64,000 bases of DNA from Paramarasmius palmivorus (lineage: Eukaryota > Basidiomycota > Agaricomycetes > Agaricales > Marasmiaceae), in contig JAYKXP010000017.1 of NCBI GenBank assembly GCA_037176845.1, forward strand, positions 558,001 through 622,000, read 5' to 3'. This document shows positions 11,981 to 22,389 of the stretch, piece by piece (the first letter of the stretch is position 1; the number at the start of each line of letters is the position of its first letter). The notes under the pieces are model-generated. The model made no database searches. It saw only the letters and a list, made by a program, of their open reading frames with translations, and was not told the origin of the DNA. Both the position numbers and the translations under genes were made by a program.

Positions 11981-13597
11981 ATGTCAAATCTAGAATCCAC
12001 CTTGTTCAACCGGTCCTTGACCATCGAAAGGTTGTTTCGAGCTACACTTTCCCCTTCCCAACACAACACGGTCTCTCAATTCCTCAAGGATGCGGAAACC
12101 GAAATGCGAAGTCACCAGATTCAGATCGACAAACTTAGGTCCCAAATCGCGTTACTGGAGAACAAAAAGACCAATTTATCGGAAAATATCGCCAGATACC
12201 GGTCGTTGCTTTCGCCCATCCACAAACTGCCGCCAGAGGTTCTGGGGAATGTTTTTTCTTTCGCATGCGAAGAAAACTCGTTCCACATCCACCCAGTTCT
12301 CACTCCACCACCTTTATCGCTCTCTTCTGTCTGCGGGCGCTGGCGAGAGATCGCTTTGACGATGCCCTCTCTATGGTCATCCATGAACATCCGTTTTCAA
12401 AGGGGTTGGACAAAAGGAGGACTATATCGACAACTATATCATCTAGTCCTACTATTTCTCGACCGTTCCAAAAGCTCCCCTCTAGACATCGTTCTCAACT
12501 TCAAGTGCAGACTTATACACGCCGATGCGATACCAACGTTGGCAGCTCTGGTGTCTCATTCACCCCGTTGGCAGAGGCTGGTGCTGGAAGACATTCCTGA
12601 GGAGTGCCTTCGGCATGAAGTCTTTCGCACCCTTGGACGGCATAGGATGGCGATGCTTACGCACTTGGAGAGTTCGCACAATGGCTACGATGACACGGTT
12701 TGGGATGATTACCAGTGCCACCTTTTTCACGATTGTCCTTCCCTTACTTCCCTGAAAGTGGCGAACAGTGGTCCACTCGATCACGGAGCGAACTTGCCGT
12801 GGAGGCAAATTAAAAAATTGGAGATAGTGAACGCCTATGAGATTGACGGATTGGATCTCCTATCAAGATGTTCGAATGTCGAACAAATAACTTTGGAGCG
12901 AGTCAGCGGTATGAGTGAGGATGGGGTTGAAGACGAAGGCGATGGCGAATTCTCTCACATATATCACCCGATTTCAAAGATCACAATCTTGGCCGTGGAG
13001 GAAGACGACGTTACCTGTATCCTCAAGCATTCCACCCTTCACGAGCTTTCATCCCTAGAGATACAGGGTGCAGATGACGACTGGGACGAGTGGGATGCCT
13101 CACAGGAAGTTATTGCCGATTTCCTGCATCGTTCGTCTTGCCACCTCACCACCCTCGCTCTCTCGAAGCTTCCCATTTCGGATAGCCAAACAATATCTCT
13201 CCTTTACCTCCTACCAACTCTGACGACGCTCAGCATCGAGGAGCGAACCGGGGATATCTGCACCAACCAGGTCTTCACGTCGAGCTTCCTTAACCGACTA
13301 TCCAGTGTCACCAGGATGACAACCCATCCATTCCTTCCCGAACTCGCGCATGTGAAGTTCACACTTCACGCAGATGAACTTGATATTGGGGTTCTTTCTC
13401 GAGCATTGACAGCAAGATGGGTTCCGGACACTCAATACGCGTTGGAATTGGGCATAGCTTGCATTCAGACCATAGATATTGTTTTTATTGAGGATGAAGA
13501 TGAGGAGTATGTTGAGAATCTGTGGTCTAGCCTGGGTTGGATGGCCAGTGCTGGGGCTCGGTTGACGGTTTCTGCACTGGATGACTGCGATGAATGA
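11981..13597 (+). CDS. F-box protein B
   Basis: A single exon of 538 codons starting MSNLESTLFN at 11981. It has the family layout: RSLTIERLFRATLSPSQHNT, a coiled coil (DAETEMRSHQIQIDKLRSQI), an F-box-like motif near residue 80 (SPIHKLPPEVLGNVFSFAC), CGRWREIALTMPSLWSSM, then leucine-rich segments with a conserved end block (LSRALTARWVPDTQYALELG). The C-terminus is acidic (EDEDEEYVENLWSSLGWM). It is the first of three same-strand paralogues in tandem, with about 390 bases to the next. It is likely an SCF ubiquitin ligase adaptor, and its substrate is unknown. Confidence 0.84.
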   Translation: MSNLESTLFNRSLTIERLFRATLSPSQHNTVSQFLKDAETEMRSHQIQIDKLRSQIALLENKKTNLSENIARYRSLLSPIHKLPPEVLGNVFSFACEENSFHIHPVLTPPPLSLSSVCGRWREIALTMPSLWSSMNIRFQRGWTKGGLYRQLYHLVLLFLDRSKSSPLDIVLNFKCRLIHADAIPTLAALVSHSPRWQRLVLEDIPEECLRHEVFRTLGRHRMAMLTHLESSHNGYDDTVWDDYQCHLFHDCPSLTSLKVANSGPLDHGANLPWRQIKKLEIVNAYEIDGLDLLSRCSNVEQITLERVSGMSEDGVEDEGDGEFSHIYHPISKITILAVEEDDVTCILKHSTLHELSSLEIQGADDDWDEWDASQEVIADFLHRSSCHLTTLALSKLPISDSQTISLLYLLPTLTTLSIEERTGDICTNQVFTSSFLNRLSSVTRMTTHPFLPELAHVKFTLHADELDIGVLSRALTARWVPDTQYALELGIACIQTIDIVFIEDEDEEYVENLWSSLGWMASAGARLTVSALDDCDE

Positions 13598-13985
13598 CTC
13601 ATAGGTAGAATCGAGTACAAGTAGAAATGCTACTACTACTAGTATACACTCCACAGTAGTGGGAACTCAGTATAAGCATTGTTCAAGTGCTCGGCGTTTT
13701 CGGGCCTTGTCGGCAAATCAGTTCCGAAGATATCAACCACCTTTCGGCGCTCTTTGGACCAAAATTAGCCTAAATGGGTGAAAATAGCATTGAGAAGCCG
13801 GTTGGCCAATCACTCCGACTCGTACCTCGTGTCGACCTCGTGTATAGAGTACTGAGTACTGAGTTGCTGTCGCTTGACACTAGTCATTTGTCCACGGACT
13901 GGCAGTGGTACGCTTTTTCCAGTGAGTCTAGTGCCTCTGAAAAACCTTTTGAATTCTTATTTCTGTCATACAGCAAGCCATCTCG
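13598..13985. other. Intergenic region between F-box B and F-box C
   Basis: This 388-base spacer holds the 3' end of F-box B and the promoter of F-box C. No gene, RNA or repeat is visible. Confidence 0.5.
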
Positions 13986-15575
13986 ATGTCGGATTCGAAA
14001 TCAAATCTCTCGTTGTCCAGCCGCGCCTTGACCATCGAGAGGCTATTTCGAACAACGATTACGCCTTCTCAACATAGTCTAGTGTCGCAATATCTTGTAG
14101 ACGCAGAAGCAGAGATAAAGCGACATGAAATCCAAATCGACAAGCTCAGATCGTCCATCGTTTTGCTGGAGAACAAACGAAGCAACTTGTCGAAGAAGGC
14201 CGTGAAGTACCGAACATTGTTGTCGCCTGTCCACAGAATTCCTCCGGAAGTTTTGGAAAAAGTTTTCTCCTTTGCATGCGAAGGAAGTACGCTCCAAACA
14301 GATCTTATACCACCACCCATCTTGCTGTCTGGTGTTTGTGGGCGCTGGCGAGATATCACTCTTGCAATGCCCTCCTTATGGACATCCGTACACATCATCT
14401 CTCTGGGGGAATGGGCTGAGAAGAAGCGATACAAGCATCTACTTCATCGAGTCCAGTATTTTCTGGAACGTTCCAAAAAATCTCCCCTTGACCTTGTCCT
14501 CGACTTCAGTTTTAAATTCCCCCATCGAGACGCAGTACCAATCTTGGCCGCTCTCGTATCTCAGGCTACTCGCTGGCAGCGGTTGACTCTGCAGAACACG
14601 AATGATGGTTGTCTACGGCATCCAGTGTTTTGCGCCCTCGAGCAGCTGGGTCTCCCAATGCTTACGCATTTAGCAGCGACGGGTTCGTTTGCTGACGACA
14701 CAGCTCAGGAATGTCAGCTGTTTAGCCACTGTCCTTCACTCACTTCGCTAGTGATGACAGATGGCGGCCCACTCTCCATTAGGGACAACCTTCCGTGGAG
14801 ACAGATCAAAACCTTACAGACATTCACTGCCTACGAATCCAGTGGACTCGGTGTAGTCGCCCAGTGTCCCAACGTGGAACAACTTACCTTACGCGACATT
14901 GGAGGTATCTCCGAGGGCGGGCCCTTCCGAGGCGAGCATATCAATTATCCAGTGAAGGAATTGTCGGTCCGGGCAAACACCGAGGATGAAGTCACTTGTA
15001 TTTTCAAAAACTCGACTCTTCACGAGCTTTCGTATTTGGAAATTCAGGGAAGAACTCAGACTGTCTGGAATTTGAGCGAGTCAGGGCAAAACATAATCAT
15101 TGACTTCTTTACACGTTCAGCTTGCAGCCTCACCTCTCTCACTCTCACAAAACTCCCCATTTCGGATACCCAGACAATCTATCTCCTTTCTATCTTGCCG
15201 ACTCTCACTTCCCTTCATATTGAAGAGCAGTGTCGTCCCAGATTACCCATCAATCGAATCATTACCCCAAGTTTCCTTGACCGACTTTCTGACGTTACAA
15301 ACATGGATACCAGACCATTCCTACCAGCGCTCGCTCGAATAAAGTTTCTACTCCACGCTCAAGAGCTTGATATTGGGGCTCTTTCGAGGGCACTGAGTTC
15401 TAGATGGGTTCCGGATAGCGAATACGCGTCGGAGTTGGGTATATCATGCATCCAATTGGTCGATATAGTGTTTGTCGAGAAAGGGCAGCATGTTGAGCAT
15501 TTGAAGTCGAGTTTGGGTTGGATGAGCAGAGCCGGAGCTTTTCTGTATGTTTCAAACATCGGTGGTGCTACATAA
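13986..15575 (+). CDS. F-box protein C
   Basis: A single exon of 529 codons starting MSDSKSNLSL at 13986. The family head RALTIERLFRTTITPSQH is followed by a coiled coil (DAEAEIKRHEIQIDKLRSSI), an F-box-like motif (SPVHRIPPEVLEKVFSFAC), CGRWRDITLAMPSLWTSVH, leucine-rich repeats (SLTLTKLPISDTQTIYLL) and the shared end block LSRALSSRWVPDSEYASELG. It sits between paralogues B and D on the same strand, so local tandem duplication is the simple explanation. It is a probable Skp1-binding substrate adaptor. Confidence 0.84.
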   Translation: MSDSKSNLSLSSRALTIERLFRTTITPSQHSLVSQYLVDAEAEIKRHEIQIDKLRSSIVLLENKRSNLSKKAVKYRTLLSPVHRIPPEVLEKVFSFACEGSTLQTDLIPPPILLSGVCGRWRDITLAMPSLWTSVHIISLGEWAEKKRYKHLLHRVQYFLERSKKSPLDLVLDFSFKFPHRDAVPILAALVSQATRWQRLTLQNTNDGCLRHPVFCALEQLGLPMLTHLAATGSFADDTAQECQLFSHCPSLTSLVMTDGGPLSIRDNLPWRQIKTLQTFTAYESSGLGVVAQCPNVEQLTLRDIGGISEGGPFRGEHINYPVKELSVRANTEDEVTCIFKNSTLHELSYLEIQGRTQTVWNLSESGQNIIIDFFTRSACSLTSLTLTKLPISDTQTIYLLSILPTLTSLHIEEQCRPRLPINRIITPSFLDRLSDVTNMDTRPFLPALARIKFLLHAQELDIGALSRALSSRWVPDSEYASELGISCIQLVDIVFVEKGQHVEHLKSSLGWMSRAGAFLYVSNIGGAT

Positions 15576-15736
15576 TGACGATCAGATCGGCGATTTGCAA
15601 TTGTCTGAGCCGCGATCATGAAAAGGGGTCACAATATTCTTTGTCTTTCCCCCAACCATCACCTATACCAACGTTGTCAAGTAAGTCTGGCGAGCTTCTT
15701 CGAGGTTCAAACCCTCACTATCGTTATATGATAGGC

Positions 15737-17317
15737 ATGTCCAACGCAACTTACACCCGGGCATGTCCCAGCCAGTCTTTAACTATCGAGAGGTTGTTCC
15801 GAACAACAATCTCGACCTCCCAACATAACACAATCTCTCAGTTCTTGATTGATGCAGAGACGGAGATGCGGCACTACCAAAACGAAATCGACAATTTCAA
15901 GTCCAAAATCGTTCTGCGCGAGAACAAGAGGAGCCACTTGTCAAAGAAGATGGCGAAATACCGGTCGTTGTTGTCGCCTGTCCATAAGATGCCACCGGAG
16001 GTTTTGGGCAATGTGTTTGCCTTTGCGTGCGAGGAACAAACAGTCTCCTTCCGTCCCGATCACATTCCACAGCCACTTTTACTCTCTGCCGTGTGTGGGC
16101 GCTGGCGAGAGGTTGCCGTCGCGACACCGTTTCTGTGGACTTCTATCAATATCAATTTTGCCGCATGGGAGAAAGTGGAACATTACAGACATTTGCTTCA
16201 ACAAACTCAGCTTTTCCTAGAACGGTCCAAGATCTCGCCCCTGCACATCTATCTCAATTTCAACTACAAACTTCCTCGTGATGATGCGGTCTCGACTTTG
16301 ACAGTCCTTGTGTCCCACTCGAATCGCTGGCAAAGATTGATACTTGCAGGGGTTACACAAGACTGTCTTCGTCAAGCAGTTTTCAGCCCTCTTGAACAGT
16401 ACGGGCTGCCAATGCTCGTGCATTTAGATGTCTCGGGACTCACGGACCAGGATACAGAGGATGCCGACTTCGTTTGTCAGCTCTTTGCGCACTGCCCTTC
16501 ACTCACTTCTCTGCGAATGAAGAACGATGAAGTAAATCCAGTGCGAACGAGCCTTCCGTGGCAACAAATCAAGATGCTGGAAACATACTTCATGTATGAA
16601 TCCGGATTGAATCTTGTACCAAGATGTCCGAATCTGGAGCGACTTGCCTTATACTGTGTTGGCGGGGTTTCCGAAGACCCCATTCCGGTAACTCATGTAA
16701 TTTCCCCAGTGCAAAGGTTGTCCATCGATGCGCAGGCTGAAGACGATGCTACCTGCATTTTCATGAATTCAACTCTTCGCGAGCTTTCGTCCATAGAAAT
16801 CCGGGGGATAGACGAAAATTCAGGTCCATGGACCAACCTGCAGACTGCTTTCGCCGATTTCCTCGCTCGTTCCTCTTGCAGCCTCACTTCTATCACGCTC
16901 GACAGGCTTCCAATTACGGATACCCAGGCAACGCGCCTTCTTCAGCTTTTGCCCACCCTTACAACGCTCCACATCGGAGAGTGTCGCTCTGCAACCACTA
17001 ATCGAATCATCACCACCACCTTCCTCGACCGATTCTCCGACATTACAGAGATGTCTACCGCTCCATTTCTACCGCAACTCGCCCATGTCAAGTTCGTGCT
17101 TCATGCCGAAGGACTTGACGTTGGAGTTCTCTCTCGAGCATTGACTTCCAGATGGGTTCCAGATACCGAATATGCATTGACGTTGGGGATAGCTTGCACC
17201 CAGTCTATAGATATCGTTTTTGTCAAGGAAGGGAGTCATATTGAGAATGTCCGGTCCAGTTTGGAGTGGATGGTCGGTGCTGGGGCTCGGTTGACGGTTT
17301 CGAAACTTCATGAGTAG
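15737..17317 (+). CDS. F-box protein D
   Basis: A single exon. The frame is open from 15518, but I start at ATG 15737 (MSNATYTRAC) because the paralogues begin at this distance before TIERLFRTT. An ATG nine bases upstream (15728) is a possible alternative. The upstream in-frame part overlaps the end of F-box C and looks non-coding. The coiled coil (DAETEMRHYQNEIDNFKSKI), F-box motif (SPVHKMPPEVLGNVFAFACE), CGRWREVAVATPFLW and the shared end block LSRALTSRWVPDTEYALTLG are all present. The stop is TAG 17315-17317, 134 bases from the end of the convergent glycosylase gene. Confidence 0.83.
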   Translation: MSNATYTRACPSQSLTIERLFRTTISTSQHNTISQFLIDAETEMRHYQNEIDNFKSKIVLRENKRSHLSKKMAKYRSLLSPVHKMPPEVLGNVFAFACEEQTVSFRPDHIPQPLLLSAVCGRWREVAVATPFLWTSININFAAWEKVEHYRHLLQQTQLFLERSKISPLHIYLNFNYKLPRDDAVSTLTVLVSHSNRWQRLILAGVTQDCLRQAVFSPLEQYGLPMLVHLDVSGLTDQDTEDADFVCQLFAHCPSLTSLRMKNDEVNPVRTSLPWQQIKMLETYFMYESGLNLVPRCPNLERLALYCVGGVSEDPIPVTHVISPVQRLSIDAQAEDDATCIFMNSTLRELSSIEIRGIDENSGPWTNLQTAFADFLARSSCSLTSITLDRLPITDTQATRLLQLLPTLTTLHIGECRSATTNRIITTTFLDRFSDITEMSTAPFLPQLAHVKFVLHAEGLDVGVLSRALTSRWVPDTEYALTLGIACTQSIDIVFVKEGSHIENVRSSLEWMVGAGARLTVSKLHE

Positions 17318-17451
17318 CACCGAGTTTATTGCCTGGCCCATTACTTATGTGTAAAGTATAATTGGTATCGCATGTACAATAACATCCAAACTTGCTGCAT
17401 TATCTTACATTATATATATACATATAAAAGATATGGTTCCCAAAAATCCAA

Positions 17452-18802
17452 CTACAAAATCACTTCTCCTCGGGTCTAGTGCAAATCATGATCAGTAGAA
17501 TGATTATACACACAAATTGTACCACTGACCGATTGAGAACAGTCCAGTCAATTTCAGCACCCTCTCCGTACTTCTCCTTGAGCCACTCATTCGCTCGTTT
17601 GAAGTGGCCGTTCCCAAGGAATCCACGATGTGCAGATAGAGGCGACGGATGAGCCGATTTCAACACCAGATGCTTAGTCTCGTCGATTCCGATGTTGTTA
17701 CAGGTTTTTGAAGCCGGTAAACCCCATGCCATGAAAACAACACCATTGCTATCCGGCCGAGAAACCACGGTTTTCAATACTTGAGCGGTAAATGTTTCCC
17801 AACCCTTTCCATGATGAGAGCCAGCTTGGTGAGCGCGAACGGTAAGAGAAGTGTTGAGCCAGAGTACGCCAAGCTTTGCGAGTCTGGAAAGGTCGCTGGA
17901 AGGCAAAAATTAGGTTGTGGAGCGGTAGAAAGGGATCTGAAACCTACCCCTCGGTTTTAGGTATCACGAACGAGGGTATATCTGTGGCGATTTGTTTGTA
18001 GATATTCCTCAAGGAAGCAGGTATCTTGGTCGGCGGAAGAACCGAGAATGAGAGGCCTAGTATAGTGGCAATGTTTCAATCAACAATTGATTGACTTTTT
18101 GGAATGGTTTTACGAACCGTGAGCCTGTCCAACATTATGGTATGGATCTTGGCCGAGGATAACAATTTTGACGGAGTTCAGTGGGGTGTACCGAGACCAG
18201 GAATAAATGTTGTTGACTTCAAAGAGGTTGAAAAATCGTACAGTAGTACTCAGGTAGCGGCTTACGCGAAGGAAATACGGTGTTTGCTTTCATTTCAGTC
18301 TCCAGGAATTCCTTGAGCTAAACGGTGTTAACTTGACTGGATAACGGTGAGTTCAGTAAACGCACTTTTCGGAAATAACTCTTCTCAAACTCAGCATGCA
18401 AGGAGTTGTACCAGCTCTGCTCCATAGTGTCTTTCTCCAGGGAAGCCAGTTGGGCAGCAACCGTGGCATGTAACTCCGGTGAAAGAGCCTCCAAGTCGTT
18501 AGAGCTAGATCCGCCTTTTTTCCTCCTGAATGTGAAGGTAAGGCATAATACGTGACCAGAACAAGGGAGTCGCTCACTCCTTGACGTTTTTCTTCTTTAC
18601 ACTTTGCACTGTCAGCGTCTTCGTTAATGTAGTCTGTACGACCGCGTTTGTTGAGCGCCGAGAGGCTTTCGCGACCTGACCAGAGATCATCACGCTTTCT
18701 GTATGCTCTTCTACGTGCTTGGGCATCCGGGATGGCTAGGCTGAGGTTTGAGATTGTGGTAGTCAACGAAGAGGAGAATCGCGTAAGCAGAGGGAATGAC
18801 AT
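17452..18802 (-). CDS. UNG1: Uracil-DNA glycosylase (family 1, UNG)
   Basis: It removes uracil from DNA to start base excision repair, in nucleus and mitochondria. The water-activating motif [13 protein letters not shown] is encoded at about 18115-18165 on the minus strand. After it come [23 protein letters not shown], and the DNA-intercalation motif [13 protein letters not shown] (about 17625-17670). The start is taken as ATG 18802 ([13 protein letters not shown]), whose Ser/Arg-rich head could be a mitochondrial presequence. An exon with [16 protein letters not shown] lies near 18410-18500. The intron joining it to the first exon could not be placed in frame by eye. At the 3' end, splicing of a 50-base intron gives a stop at 17452-17454, while reading through gives a stop at 17460. 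Confidence 0.88.
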
Positions 18803-19291
18803 TTGTTTACGCGTTATTTGGCCACCTTGATTTTTCTCCGCATGCCTCCAACCAGGAAAAATCGTTCTTCCGCCCCACTTGTTTTGTCCCGCTCGTCCGG
18901 TCAACCTTGGTTAACCGCCGTTAAGCGTCATTTTGATCCTGAATCTTCCTGAATTCAACGAACTGAAATTCGGTAATGTACCTTGGCAGCTGACCAACAA
19001 CTCGTTCTCACCTCACAACTCTGGGGGCCGTTTTCTATCATTGAAGAAAGCAGAATTTTGCTAGCATGCTCTGCAGCCAGACCAGGGTGTGGTAGATCCA
19101 TATTTGGTGCTAGAAATTGCAGGGAAAGTCGGCAGTGAGTTCGGTTTCAACGTCAAACGGTCTCCTGATCGATGTGCCGATTCACCTTACGCCCACATTG
19201 TCATCGTGGCCAAGAAAAGCTTTTCCAATTCTCCCAAACTATTTAAGACGTTCCATGACGCACACATGGTCTCATCCTTGCCTTCGCCACC
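18803..19291. promoter_or_regulatory. Divergent promoter region between the uracil glycosylase and GH32 genes
   Basis: This 489-base divergent spacer has a TATA-like TATTTAAG at 19240-19247, about 45 bases before the GH32 start. That start is in a GCCACC-ATG context. No gene or repeat is visible in the spacer. Confidence 0.5.
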
Positions 19292-21680
19292 ATGAAGTTA
19301 GCGCTTGTTGGCCTGGGTTTGCTCACCTATGTCTCTGCCGAAGTTTCGCGAAGGCAGACACAAATCGACTACAATGCTACACCCCCTAACATTTCGACCT
19401 TACCCGACGGCTCTCTCTTTGACACCTGGAGGTGCGCAATCCTTCATACTCTAGCTATCGTCTTGGGCTCACTTGAATAGACCCAAAGCACACGTACTTC
19501 CTCCTACAGGTCACATAGGGGATCCCACTGGCCACTATGTTGACCCCAACACCGGGTTTTTCCATGTCGGTTACCTCTATACATCATACGGCGATGAACC
19601 CATTCCTGGAGGAGCCGCCGCCGCAATTACCAGCAATTTTGTTACGTACGAAGACATCAGTTTCCCCGACCCGCGCTTTATAGAACCTGGAGGCGTCAAT
19701 GACCCTCTTGCTGTATTTGACGGAACAGTGATTGCTTCTGGATACCAAGGAAATCCCACTTTCATCTACACCGCTGTGTCGTTCCTGCCTATCAGCTGGA
19801 CTCTACCCTATATCCCAGGAAGCGAAACTCAGGCGATTGCGGTTTCGAACGATACTGGCCGGAACTTTACCAAGTTGGAACGTGGCCCTGTCATTGCATC
19901 TCAACCATTTGCTCTGAATGTCACTGGATGGAGAGATCCCTTCTCGTTCCAGGATTCCGAGTTCGACAAACTCTTGAACAGCACGGAGGATTCTTGGTAC
20001 CGTGAGTCCTTTTTGTTTCATCGAATGAGGCTACTGATCTGACGAACTCATAGTACTTGTTTCTGGAGGTGTACACGGTGTCGGCCCTGCTATTTTCCTC
20101 TACAGACAATACGATCCTGAGTTCATGGAATGGGAATATCTCGGTGAGTACATCTCTTCGCTTACTCATTTTGATATCACCTAAACCCAGGATGCTTCAT
20201 CAGGTAGAGTTTGGCGCGAAGCAGGTTGGTATTTCCCGTGAAATGCGAATCAATTTTTGACCGTCATCGTTTAGCGAACACTACATGGGGTGATGGTGTT
20301 TGGGCTGGTCGTTGGGGATTTGTGAGTTTCAGGGCAGTTAGATGATAGAAACTTACTCACGACAATGCACAGAACTTCGAGGTCGGAAACATCTTCAGGA
20401 TCGGGTCGGATGGTTTGGACTCTAATGGTACCCTCTTCACGTGAGTTCGAGTATTTCGTGTTTGTCAGGTTCGTGACATTGACACGAGCATCAGTCTCAC
20501 TGGAACAGAAGGTGGAAAGTATGGTGTTCAAGGCGGCAGAGCTCAGCTCTGGGCTGCTCACGAACTCGAGGCCCCAACGAATGAAACCGTCTCAATGAAT
20601 GTCACTATGGCTGGTGTGCTAGATTGGGGAATGGCTGCCTACGCTGCCGCCGGAAAAGACGTCCCAGCTAGCTCTAAGCCCTCTCAAGAGAGCGGTGCCC
20701 CAGACCGTTACGTTGTGTGGGTCTGGCTGACTGGCACATTCTATGGCTCGATCCCTTTCCCCAGTAAGTACCATTTTGTGAAGGTGTCTGAGTTTGGCTG
20801 ATGTTTGTGGATCTATAGCTAAACCACAAGGGTGGGATAGCTCTTTGTTGACTCCTCGTGAGCTCTACGTCGAAACCATTACCAACGTCGTCGACAATGC
20901 CCTTGTTCACGAGACCGGTTCTTGGAAGATCAGCAGTACCGATTCGACCTCTGGCACTGTTGACATCGCCACTCTCGGTATCAAACCTGTTCGGGAAGCT
21001 ATCACTGCGTATATCAATGAATTTGCCACTGCATATACGGAAGCAGGACGTACTCTCAACGTGACCGCTTCAAATACCACTGCTATTCCATTCACAGAGC
21101 CGCCCAAGTCCCGGCACTACGTTCTTGAAGCCTCCCTGACTTTCCCTCAATCAGCACGAAATGCATCCGACTTCCGTGCAGGTTTCCAGATTTTGAGCTC
21201 CGAGTTTGAAAGGACCACTATATACTATCGTACGTCCTTCTCAACCGTACCGAGGATGAAGCATGCTGAATAGCGTGACAGAATTCAGCAACGAGTCTCT
21301 AATCGTTGACCGAACCAACTCGAGTGCTGTCGCTCTCACTACCGGTGGCATTGACTCTCGAAACGAAGCTGGTCGACTACGGCTGTGGGACGTCAAGGAG
21401 GAGAATGGCGTCAAGCTTGAATCACTCAATCTCCAAATCATTGTCGACAACTCTATCGTAGAGATATATGCTAACAACAGGTTCACGTTGAGTACGCTCG
21501 TTTTGTGAGTTGTCTTTTGGCCCTTTGCTTTTAGTGGGTACGTGCTGATATATTTCTGGCAGACCTTGGTATGATGCTTCCAAGGGCATTTCATTCTACG
21601 CTGAGGGTGAAGGTACTGTCACATTCAGTAATGTGACCGTATACGAGGGTTTGGTTGATGCATGGCCGGAGAGACCATGA
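19292..21680 (+). CDS. Secreted glycoside hydrolase family 32 enzyme (beta-fructofuranosidase-like)
   Basis: It is predicted to hydrolyse or transfer fructosyl units from sucrose or fructans outside the cell. MKLALVGLGLLTYVSAE is a typical signal peptide. The first exon ends at 19431 and the second begins at 19481, joining to give WRPKAHVLPPTGHIGDPTGH, which carries the GH32 nucleophile region as GDPTG instead of the classic NDPNG. The RDP motif is WRDPF (about 19930-19942). Later exons give LGRVWREAANTTWGDGVWAG and a C-terminal beta-sandwich ending FYAEGEGTVTFSNVTVYEGL. I count about eight exons with clean GT-AG borders and no internal stop. The stop is TGA 21678-21680. It is probably an invertase or fructan hydrolase, but the altered motif leaves specificity open. 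Confidence 0.83.
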
Positions 21681-22216
21681 ACGTGTCAACGACCTCGAGT
21701 TTTGTAAAATACTTGTAGGACGCATTCCTCCTAATAGAACAAACGATATATATTCCATAGAACATGGAAAAGATGAAGTTGTAAAAGCTCCTTCGATTCT
21801 ATTGTCCGCGGCACGTTATGACTCTGTGTCGGGGTAAAGCGTCCCTGCAATAGACGCCCATTCTTTTGATTCTTGCTATCACGATCGCCAAGTTATCGAA
21901 TGTTTCTGCGCGTCAAGAAAGTTCTTCAAGTACACGAAAATACGGCTATATTCAATTGAGTACACCTAGAATGAGTGGGTGGACTGATAACTCCCGCTGT
22001 GTTCGATGATAGTCGACCGAACCTATGGGCCTGACTTATCGAGCAGCGAATTAAAACTATCAATTGTGCGTCGCCATTGCCATATTTGTTCTCATTCCTA
22101 GCTAATTACTTGCATTTGAGCCCGATCATTCTCTTTGCTTTGAAAATGTGGTTTGACAGGGGCATGAAATCTTGGGTTGGCCCTTCCAATTGCTATCATC
22201 TCCGACATAACACGCC
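21681..22216. other. Intergenic region between GH32 and the GH88-like gene
   Basis: This holds the GH32 3' end and the promoter of the interrupted GH88-like gene. No additional coding, RNA or repeat signal is visible. Confidence 0.45.
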
Positions 22217-22381
22217 ATGCTACACGGGTTCGGACTCTTGACTGTCTTCTTCGTCACTACTTCAACAATAGCACAACCTAGACCACCCAAAGAAATATTC
22301 TCCCCGCTTATTCCTCAAAAGATTCAAAAGACCTACGGCGCCCTGCCATACCCTGTCCAATTCCCTTCCTACACCAACCGC

Positions 22382-22389
22382 AAGCCGAC
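22382..22389. repeat. Target-site duplication, left copy (AAGCCGAC)
   Basis: These eight bases directly before the left terminal repeat of the hAT element are identical to 23742-23749 on the far side. The matching copies mark the insertion site within the GH88-like first exon. Confidence 0.9.

Noticed and set aside
15660..15740. GGTTCAAACCC, which looks like a tRNA T-arm
   Set aside because: No acceptor stem, anticodon arm or D-arm could be built around it, and it lies just before an F-box start.
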